64,000 nt of DNA from Ricordea florida (lineage: Eukaryota > Cnidaria > Anthozoa > Corallimorpharia > Ricordeidae), in the NCBI GenBank assembly GCA_949710005.1, contig OX453278.1:3721001-3785000 (forward strand), written 5' to 3'. Position numbers and translations under genes: made by a program. Numbering within the stretch: the first letter of the stretch is position 1; each line of letters begins with the position of its first letter. The notes under the pieces were generated by a model. The model was given only the letters and a program-made list of their open reading frames with translations. It had not been told where the DNA came from and did no database searches. Positions 43,735 to 64,000 of the stretch are shown piece by piece.

Positions 43735-44177
43735 ATGTCAGGCGGTGGAGTGATACAAAGAGTACCCCCATTGTCCCAAAGACAGTTCTCGGCAAACCGC
43801 CTGTGCCTCCGTGTTCGCATCAACGGACTTAACACAGTAAGAAGATATTCACAGCAAGAGGAAGCAAAGTGCCATGAGAAATACATCATAGCATTCAGGG
43901 ACAAATGGTACCAGAAAATTCTGCGAATGCTGCGGACTCGGAGAAAACGAGTGCTTACATCAGAACTGAGCTTGAAGTCCTTCAGAACAAGCCACTATGG
44001 TTCCGTATCACCCTGACTGGGATAGATGAATTCCTGCTGTTGGCGCTATAGGCTCGCACATTGAAAACCTCGCGAGAAATGAGGAATGCAATAGAAAGGC
44101 TGGTTCTTCCAGGGCACATGTGCGGAACAGGAATTACCGCTTTCTCTCCCACCTCAGTTGCCGTTGACGTACACCAT
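43735..44177 (+). pseudogene. Coding-like remnant in the 3' flank of receptor gene 2
   Basis: From 43,911 one plus frame reads PENSANAADSEKTSAYIRTE, then LEVLQNKPLWFRITLTGIDE, FLLLAL and, after a TAG at 44,049, ARTLKTSREMRNAIERLV. The amino-acid mix looks like real protein, and an adjacent frame (43,735-43,910) could be its upstream part after a frameshift. The family is not recognised. The frame then runs on through the antisense of the receptor's last exon, so part of the apparent length is chance. Confidence 0.25.
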
Positions 44178-55161
<10,984 letters not shown>

Positions 55162-57492
55162 CTAGAAAGCTAAGAAAAAAACTCCAATAAGTCTCAAACC
55201 TTAGTTTCGTTGACAATAATATGTCTATTTTCAATCGAACAATGTCAGCAAAAAAAAGACTCATGTCCTTCTTAAAATTAATTCATCGAGAGAAAGAAGA
55301 AATTAGTTTAAAGGCGAGTTTTTGAAAGTTATACTTAAATTTTCAAAAACAACTACATTAAGCAAATGAATCTTGCCCTTTCATCAAAATTTGAAGGAGT
55401 TTTTGTTGCTTTAACTCTTACCGGGCTTTATGTGTTGCCAGAGACAGGGAACCAGAAAATGATGCTTAGCTTACAAAATGTAAGAATTTTCCGTCATTTA
55501 AGATTAATAGCGCATCAAACGAATTTAACCGAAACGGCGGGTGTAAGCCATAATAAGAAAATTGTTTTTTTTTTTTACTGCAGATCGAAATGGGCGCTTG
55601 CTTACTGTCTTTGGTGATGCCGCTAATAATCTAAGCTCGCCTTGAAATTAATAAAAATGTTCCGGTTTCATAATATGTTTTTCTTGAACAGAAAATTGCT
55701 TACTTACACCTGCAAAAAGAAGCTACCGATTGTTCAATGGTAAGTTTGTGATCCACAGGACCAGTGAGTCTCAATCAAATCCGAACTACATTTACGTTGC
55801 TCTGCTCGCTGTGTGCTAAGAGAGCCTAACCCATATCGTTTGGTAGTCGATTTAAGGCAGCAAAACCCTTCGCGCAGCCGACCGGCCTTAATTGTTAAAA
55901 GGAATTCTTAAAGCGCACATCATAATATGTTACAATTTCCCCGCTTCAAAAAAAATTTCGTTCACTACATGCCAAAAAAAATTACTGGTGTTAAAAGATG
56001 ATTCTGAACTTGACTCCGTTGTACTTTTCACTGAATCTGAATTTGATTTTGTAGTGTTCTTTTTTTCACTATAGAGCTGTGAGAGTTTTTGAATTGACTA
56101 CTTATCATTTACAGATAGCAAAAGGATTCCAGTTAGAAAAGCAAATTGTTCGCGTCATTCTGTGTTGAAAGTTTCGTAAATTTGGGGCTACTTTAGGTTA
56201 CCGTGATAACCGTTCGTTCTTCTTAGTAAATTTTTGCAAATTTTGAGTTTTTCGCTTCCTCAAGTTTAGTCATTTTACATGAAAAATTCTACCTGGAAGG
56301 ATTGAGTAAACGGTTCACCAGCAACTGCCAAATTACGAGCCCCAAAGGTGACCACTTATCACTATTAGCTTATTAGTCGGTGGTCGGTGAACCAAAAACA
56401 ACACTACTAATCCATCCATGCTGGGAATCCGAAAATGATGCGTTTATGAAAATGGTCAACTATCAATAGAAGCGCTATCGATCGACGCAAGAACAGGAAA
56501 AGCTAGGGGAAGTGGGAAACGAAAGGCACCAAAAAGGGCTCACCAACTTTGCTAAAAATCACATCTCCAAAAATTGTGTAAAATTGATTTGATTCTTAGA
56601 ATTTGGAATTGCGAGAAAGGTAATCTTCTTCAAGTGACAGTGCAGATTGTTTTTAAGGTTCTTGAATCCAAAAAAAAAGCTGTATTCAAATGCCTAGCGT
56701 ACTCCAGTCAGTCTAAACCGATTCAAAATGAACTAATCTAAACTCAAACAAAATATGTGTTCAGCAATAAGGGCGGGAAAACGCGTTTGAGCGGGTCAAG
56801 ATCTTTACTTCTAATTGGTTGAAAAGTGGTGCTTAATTCTTGAGCTAATCAGTTATTGGAGGAATACAAAACCAAATCAAAGGCGAAAACAATCTCGACA
56901 TTGAATTGAAAACCATTCTAAATAAAAAAGTTTTTATCCAAAAATCGTCGAAGATGAACTTTTTTCGCGAAAACAAACCAACCATCGCTATAAGAACAAT
57001 ATGTATGATCGGTTAGTGGAAAAATACACTTAAAAAAAACTTTGGAGTGTTTCTGTTGCTTATTCAATTTGATACTTGTATACATTTTAACTAAATAACC
57101 TGTGGTATATATGTATGATAACTCATGTATCTATAACAATTCAAACGTGCCACACGGGTTTAAAACAATTTCAAATGTTGAGCGATGAATTCAGTAATGT
57201 AATCAACTATTGTGGTTTTGATCATTGTTTTCAAAACAGCTAAAACCAGCAGTTAATTAAACATTATTATTTTTAATCTAGATATTTCAAGTCTCTAGGC
57301 ATATTACCTCTGGCTCACAGAGGTAATATCCAAAATCCCAACCATGGCCAAGATGCCACAGGCGGGATTTTGAAACAGCACTGTTACAGGTTACAATAAT
57401 ACAGTCATCTGCAATTGACAGAAGAATGAATTTATAACCTTCCTCTGGATTTGTCTCCTTAAGTAACAGAGAAGGAGACAAAGACTCTTCGA
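55162..57492. other. Upstream flank of receptor gene 2, no further gene
   Basis: AT-rich. The promoter of gene 2 should lie in the first few hundred bases, but no clear TATA or initiator motif was recognised. A perfect hairpin (ATATTACCTCTG / CAGAGGTAATAT) lies at 57,301-57,329. Confidence 0.4.
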
Positions 57493-58101
57493 ATGTTCCC
57501 AGTGTTTTCATCATTCACTAGACACTATACCTCCTTACATTGGGATTTGCATATGATGACGACCACGCGCGCTTTACTCCCGCCCGTTCTGGTGTCGCTG
57601 GTCCTCATTCTCAGACTTAAATGGACCAGCAGTATCGGATACCAGTACATGAGGAGTTGGGGAGTTCAGGTTTTGCGCTTCTGTTGACCCGAAAGTGACT
57701 GTAGCCCTCGGAAGGGAAACTTTATATCGCAATATCACATTGGCGAGCAAACAGCTGAACAGAACAGGCTTCAACCACGCTCAAGCGCTTCCCTCTTAAT
57801 TCACATTCTTCTTCTACTTGGTGGCGACATCAAGTCAAATCCTGGAAATGAAGTTAATTATCTTTGTGGGAAATGCTCAGAACCGGTGAGATTTGACCAT
57901 GAGGGATTCCAATGCAATCCGTGTTAATGGTGGTTTCACAAAAACGCAGGGTGTTGCGAAATACCGTCTTTAATGTACAACATCCTATCGACCTCTCCGT
58001 GTGTGTGGTTATGCCCAAACTGCGATGAATTTGATCAGTCAAATTCATTTCTTCATGGTCCCCTCGATTCGCCGCTTTGCTCCGAGCGAACAATTAAATG
58101 A
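57493..58101 (+). mobile_element. LINE ORF N-terminal fragment with 2A-like motif and PHD finger (dead)
   Basis: One plus frame, with in-frame TGA (about 57,685) and TAA (about 57,930) stops, encodes a hydrophobic leader (PPVLVSLVLILRLKW) and later LIHILLLLGGDIKSNPGN (motif 57,820-57,849). A Cys/His array follows: CGKC, CNPC, FHKNAGCC and WLCPNC, i.e. a PHD-type zinc finger. This order (Leu-rich segment, GD(I/V)ExNPGP-like motif, PHD finger) is known from CR1/L2-type LINE proteins. The 2A-like motif is degenerate: E became K and the final P became N. The rest of the element (endonuclease, RT) is absent downstream. It ends at TGA 58,099-58,101. Confidence 0.7.
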
Positions 58102-61100
58102 ATGAGAATTAATGAATATCCAGAGGATATTGTGAATTCAAAGTCCGTAGATATTTTTAAATCTATGTTAGTCAATAGTTTTTTTTATATATACTCTATC
58201 GTATTAGTTTTATTTAAATCCTTTTTTATTTATTTTTTGTTTCTTTTTTATTTTTTATCCTTTGTGTTTTTATTGAGATTTTTATAGTTGGTGTGATATC
58301 TCACGATTTTTACCAAGATGTAGATATAGACAAAACTATTTTTGATAGAAAAACTAAACACTCAACTTGCTTTATACCTCTGAGTTAATTCATACAGAAT
58401 ATTTCAACAAGAGAAATTTTACGTATTTCTTACCGGTTTTCGCATATGGTGAATTGATAATTTAAGCAAAATATCATAAAACGATATTTGAAGAAACGAT
58501 CCTAGATCTCAATGCTACTACTGAGTTTTGTGATAATTGTAATACTCATAATAATATTGAAAGAAATATTTTTTTCAATTTGGAAAAAAAAAACACGTAT
58601 GCAATTATTTTGAAAATTCATGCGACAGGGCAGTTTCCTCAGTCAAATACCAAATACCACATAAAGGGGAGAAACTAGCGAGACTGTTTTAAAAGATTGA
58701 ACCGACTTTGACGTTCATAATTTAAAGTCGTCTCTGAAAATTACGGGAAACACAAAACTAGTATACAAACGAGTTGCCTGACTGCATGACATTTTACATT
58801 TTAGTCAAGCATTACACTAATGTATGTTGATTTACCAAACATTTCCCTCGAAGGTGCAAGGTTGCAAACTTCCTAGTTACGCAAGCACCTTCATGTTATC
58901 ACGATCATTTAGAAATTCGCCTATTATTAACACTATTTCAGAATCTGTTCATACGAATATCATGAACATGATACTAGAAAACTACAAGTGATGTTACTAC
59001 ACCGACTCAAAACTTAACATTTTTCAGAAACAAAATGCAAGCGTAATAAATTTTAAACTAGTTTTCTGAGAAGCTCCGAGAAATTTCAGCGAATATTTGT
59101 CAAACAGAATTTCATCCTGATCGCTATGTAAAGCCATAACATCAGTGAAACCCTAGGAACGGTAAATATGGTATTAAATCTGAATAACTCCACGAAAAAG
59201 TTCAAGAATACAAGTTTGGTATAAAGTTTCGCCGGTATTAGCAACAAAAACGCCCATGAAAATTGTGATTTTTGCCGTTACTAAATTGGTATCGTAGTAG
59301 TGGTCTTGAATGATGAGGTAGTAAATTTTACAGGATAAACACTTTTGTGACGGCTCGTACAAGGCTATTAATGACTCGTAATTTAGCTAGTTTGAAGCAA
59401 GCAAATCGAGAATAGCGGTAAAAAAAGTGAGACAAGAAAGGAATGAGCTTGGACAAATTTCTAGAGAATCGCGCTCGAAAATTCGTGGAAAAACGTGTTG
59501 TCTGTGGATACCATTTCTGCAGTGGTTTTCTCATATCGCGATTACGTCATCGTCAAGTTAACGCCAGCTGACAAAGAGGCAGATAAGAGGAAGCCGCAAT
59601 CAATTTTTTTTTAACATACGATGGTTCTAAAGACAATTTTATGTGGGATTCTTCCCGCGTCTACAGCGGTTTAGCAGTTCATGGCGAGCGTTTGGCTTCC
59701 TCAGTTGTTAAAGTAATTTCATTTGTTTATCCCTGAATAAAGTTTGTTTAATTGTCACATATATCCTTGCATGCGGACTAGTTTTGTTTTAGATCGACCA
59801 ATTCCGCAATGTTTAAGTATTCATAGGACTTGAAACGTTTCTATGAACTGCGAAACTAGAATTACGATAATCAATTTTTGTTTCTGACTTCAAAACCGAG
59901 GATATTGTTTAAAATACCCTGTTTGTTGGAAGGTAGCGTTTAGTAAGTCGCCATAGCTTCTTAGCTAAAAGCAAGAGTTTGTTTCTTCAACCACAGTCGT
60001 TTAAAAGCAAAATTAAGCGAGAAATTCGAAGTAAAACATTCAATTATAGCGAATGCTTTAAACTGTTGTTGACTTTACTCAGCGCGCAATTGCACTAGAA
60101 TGTGGTTTTCGGACAAGAAGCTTAGAGAAGCAGCAATGCGTTTCTTTGAAATTTCTCGAGTTGCCTTATGTTAAAGATTGCTTCACCCGGAGACAAAATT
60201 TCGTTACGTTTTACAACTTTCGGTTCTTGTCTATTTAAACAAGGACATGAAAATCAGTTACCTTGACCGCTGGCTAATAGAGCTACACACGTACGGTTTT
60301 CATAGGCGATTCTCATTGGAACTTGTAAGTGTCACTAAGCACTCTGGCACTCCTTTGCTGTTGATTTTTCCATGACAGAGGAATTCAGATTCGACCAAGT
60401 GAAATTCAGTGACTGACGGCACAGTACAAGGTAAAGAATAATGATTATATGGAATTCTTGCTCGACTTCCTTTTTTATCCATTGCACCTGCTTTGTTGTC
60501 TCCCGCCAGTTAACTTTAGATAATTATGCGGCGGACTCCAGTACAAAGGGCAGACGAACAATTGACTCAAACAAAAGCTAACACGAATAATTAAGTTGCG
60601 TTCTCCCAGCAGCAGAGTTTCCACAGCGTTGACATTACATATATAATGTCATGAAATCCTTTCAAAAGTAATTGATATCAGTTGTAAATAGGAATAAATC
60701 AAAATTAAACGAATTGCGTAGCAACTTTAAGCATTGCTGGTGACTTACCTGTCTGCCTTTCAAAAAAATATTTTGAGCGGGTTTGAGTTTATCATCTAAG
60801 ATATTATATCGATATTACTTTTTCTTGTCGTGCTGTTTTAAGGATCCAATTGGCTAGATTTTTACCTCCCACAATGCGAAAAATATATAAGAATGAGAAA
60901 CCTAAAATAACTTATTTGCAAAATTTTTGCTTTCATCAAATCGCTAGCTTGAAACCGTCCACCTTTTTATGTCATACTGATCTAGGATAAATGAAGAAGT
61001 AAATAAATAAATAACTAGACAAATTAGAACAGATTAAGTTTCATATCCCGTATTTGAAAGAAACAGTTTGTTATGGTTGAACGTTGAATAACAGCTTATT

Positions 61101-62305
61101 TGCTTAGGCTTAAAGTTTGCTAGAAAAGTTTAATTCAGACAGACAACTTCTAACACTGTTCTTCAGTGAAGAAGTGGCGTTGAAAGTAATTTGTCAATAT
61201 ATACTAAACGGTTCGTGACATTTATAAACTTAAAAAATCGAGATCTATAGCTTAAACTTGGGCAGGGGAATGATTTATGAAGTTTATTACTGTAGGTTTA
61301 ATTTGACAGTCACAATAAATGGTTTCTTAAATTGAAACTCAAGCACGAAATTGGTTAAATTTCAGTTTTGAGGGGCGGCAGTATAAAAACACATGAAAGT
61401 TCGAGATGGATTTCCCAGTAACCACAAAAATCGATGAAAGATGTGGCCTTATCGCATTGGGATGTTGTAACATTATCGTCAGAATAAGGAAATATTTTTG
61501 TCTTGTTTGCTTGGTCTTGTAGAATCATAGTTCCAGTTTTGAAACTAAGTAAAGTTGAACTTATAAAAGCTTATCGATAAGATAAGTTATTAAAATCCTG
61601 AGAATGAAGCTGGTCTAGTGGCAAAGGTTTAGAAATCATAGCAGATCAATTTCATTTTCATTTGCAAACATATAATACATGCTAAACTATTTTTTAAATA
61701 TAATTATTATTGAATGATAAAATGCCGTATCCACTTTGAAACATTTCCCTGGCAATCCCTTTGAACGCCAATGACAGACGATATATGACACTTAATCAAC
61801 CGAAGAATACATTTACATTGTAACACTTCAAACATATATACCATGGTATATGGTTGCTTTTATTGGCGACCCACCACAGCAGAAATTTGTTTTTATTTTG
61901 CTAATTTTTGTAAGTCGAAAGCTATGCTAAAACAAATAAATAAAAGACCAAAAAGCAAATAGACAACAATTTTTATGTCAGTACTTTATATCCTAAAACT
62001 GGCGAAATGATACTGAAATTTTCGCTATGGTTCAACTGAGCTAGAGAATAACGAATAAAATAGCTACATGTGTTCGCACGCTTATACGTACGCGGCTAAC
62101 AGATCTTGGCGATGTTGTGCCACAAGGTGTACATCGTCCTTGCTATGAGAAAACGGGAAGAACTTTCACTGGAATAACACTCATAGGAAGGTAGCAACTG
62201 AAACTGTAGCAAATGAACTATGCAACTGCTAGAAAAGAGCAAACTCTAATGTTATGGGTATCCACTTTAGTGCAACCTCTCGACAACAGTCTAAATAAAC
62301 AAATG
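58102..62305. other. Gene-poor AT-rich DNA
   Basis: No gene or transposon recognised. Short frames (for example 60,178-60,375) have no motif or splice support. Confidence 0.4.
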
Positions 62306-62395
62306 AAAATAATAATAATAATGATGATAATAGCAATAATGATAATATTAATAATAATAATAATAATAATAACTATAATAATAATAATAATAACA
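62306..62395. repeat. Imperfect (AAT)n microsatellite
   Basis: AATAATAATAATGATGATAA-type repeats. A 131-codon frame running through it (poly Ile) was not accepted as a gene. Confidence 0.85.
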
Positions 62396-63309
62396 CGTTT
62401 TCGTCCAATAAATTCTTCTTTTACACTTTCTATAATTGTGCTTTACATGATTCTGTTTTATCAGAAAGTTATGCCCGCAGCGGAGTCTACCAAAACGGTC
62501 ACTGCGACAACATATTTGTCGCGATACTGTGCTCAGAGAGCGAGAGAGCGTTCAGTTGAATTCCTGACAGCTTCCGCGAAAATCTTACAAAAGGTAGCTG
62601 TCGCTTGAAGATCCAATCAACGAACCTATTTGTTTTTAGTTTTTAGCAAACCAGCTGTAGTTTCTGAAATAGCATAACCAATGCAAAGAAAAAAGAAAAG
62701 AAATAAATAATAATTTGTACATATGACCTCGTTGAGAATGGAACCTGCCGTATCCACGGCAGTACTACACTAGTTAGCAATGACTCTCAGTGAAAATTTC
62801 TGTAGGGATTTGTGGCGATAGATACATTGTACTACGATCCATTTCTTACTGAAGTTAGTCGCGACAGGGGAAACCACAATGCGTTCATTCTTTCCAACAC
62901 TTTTTTTTTCATTTTTAGGACCATAAAACCGAACTAATTGTAATGTAATTGGCACTTGTTAGGAATTAGCCAATTAGTCTGCGTTAGCTGAGTGTACGAT
63001 TTCATTCGGACACTTAGTTTTTAAGCTCAGGTACTGTCCTGGAATTCGTAAATATTGCCCTGTTATCGATATCTCACAACATGAAAAGATATCAAATGTA
63101 CATGTGTAACTAAGAAAACGATTCGCAAGAAGGATTAGAAAGTTAATTCAAGAAGCACCGTAGTTATAAGTACATTATGACGTCACGTACAGAATCGGTT
63201 TGAAATTCCAGAGGTTTACAAGCCAAGGTACGTACCTAACTTCTATTAGCTAGCAAGGTAATTTCGTCAGATAACGACACTACTCGTAAATCAAGAGCTT
63301 TGTTGTGAT
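62396..63309. other. No recognisable feature
   Basis: AT-rich sequence without coding or repeat structure that could be identified. Confidence 0.35.
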
Positions 63310-63480
63310 CCCATAGGATTAATAATAATAAAATATTTATAAAGCCCTAGCATACTTAAAGTTCAAAAGCGCTTAACAAGAGCAACAAAATTAATAATAA
63401 AGTTATAAAAATGCTTCTTTAAAAAGGAAGGTTTTAAGTTTGTTTTTAAAAACGGACACTGAGGAGCTGTTCATAATTAA
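63310..63480 (-). mobile_element. Possible LINE 3' end fragment
   Basis: On the minus strand a short tail ELLSVSVFKNKLKTFLFKEAF plus stop is followed by a UTR-like segment and an (ATT)n-like end at about 63,318-63,326. The tail matches the C-terminal signature of CR1/L2-like elements (compare FKYKLKQFLLNHF near 7,060). Only this extreme 3' part is recognisable. Confidence 0.4.
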
Positions 63481-64000
63481 ATTAAATTTTAATCTCGTCT
63501 TTTGTATAAACTCATTTTTCAGTTGGATTCCTTTTTGTCACACAGTACGATCTGGATAAACAACGCTTGAAATATAAGAATTGGTAGTATTTTCAGCAAA
63601 GGGTTCGAAACTTTAATTTCGTTTTCCCTTTTGTACGCGCTGTGGTGAGAAAGAATCCTAGAGAAAAAAATTATCACTCGAAACTTCTGTCCGGCGTCTT
63701 CGATTTAGAAACAACTTATTCTCGTGTGCGCTATTGTATTATATGTACTACGTTATGTTAAAAAAACAATATCGACACAAATATTTCCCATTTCACGCTG
63801 TTTGACTTTCCAAGAATCCGTAACATCAAAATTAAATGATTTCAACTTACTGTGCGTTTCTGAGTTTCTTCTCTGTTTTGTGGTCAGCCGTGTACCAATA
63901 CATTTCATTTCAAAATATTTCTAATGCACTGTTTCATTTATAACGAAGTTCGATGTTGATAACTCACCGCCTCGTTTTGGATGGTGATTCCATTCATATT
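63481..64000. other. No recognisable feature to the window end
   Basis: AT-rich; one short plus frame (63,724-63,924) without support. Confidence 0.35.

Noticed and set aside
62213-62608. 131-codon plus frame with poly-Ile stretch
   Set aside because: Runs through an (AAT)n microsatellite; flanking residues show no family resemblance.

Overview
The window is eukaryotic nuclear DNA: coding exons are short, flanked by GT..AG introns, and scattered through AT-rich non-coding DNA packed with foldback elements, MITEs, truncated LINEs and minisatellites. The receptor types, gene structures and repeat style (many hairpin MITEs, CR1/L2-like LINEs carrying a PHD finger and a 2A-like motif) suggest an anthozoan cnidarian, probably a stony coral. 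That placement is inference; no species-diagnostic gene is present.

Left part (1-21.7 kb). A RecQ-type helicase exon runs off the left edge on the minus strand. A 106-bp minisatellite, a nested MITE and a frameshifted CR1/L2-like LINE (about 4.45-7.34 kb) follow. Four phase-compatible exons (9,636-12,852) give the C-terminus of an unrecognised protein; one of its introns holds a 1.8-kb element with CACTA-like ends. At 15-16.5 kb a zinc-ribbon exon is present twice in opposite orientation, one copy joined to a Lys/Arg-encoding minisatellite. A TENA/THI-4 family protein gene with an uninterrupted coding region (17,097-17,789) lies behind a triplicated CCAAT-box segment. A degenerate minisatellite interrupted by a MITE lies at 19.6-20.2 kb.

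Middle (21.7-35.4 kb). This is essentially gene-free AT-rich sequence with one 5'-truncated LINE, a tRNA-derived SINE-like relic and small repeats.

Right part (35.4-64 kb). The main content is two complete Cys-loop ligand-gated anion channel (GABA-A/glycine receptor-like) subunit genes in convergent, tail-to-tail orientation: 35,833-40,701 (+, 445 aa, 8 coding exons) and 55,161-44,178 (-, 492 aa, 10 coding exons). Every shared intron has the same phase, and exons 3-6 have identical lengths, so the genes are paralogues from a local inverted duplication. The minus-strand gene has two extra exons in the M3-M4 loop. Introns of both carry MITEs, SINEs, microsatellites and LINE debris. Beyond 55.2 kb only LINE remnants are recognisable, one with a degenerate 2A-like motif and a PHD finger.

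Mobile-element layer. Four copies of one PIF/Harbinger-like MITE (TIR GGGACGGACCATTAG, 3-bp TWA duplications) occur at 18.3, 35.4, 41.5 and 47.6 kb; one ends 113 bp before the start codon of the plus-strand receptor gene. Other elements have CTG, ATA or TTAA duplications. No bacterial-style operons, rRNA, CRISPR or intact tRNA gene was seen.
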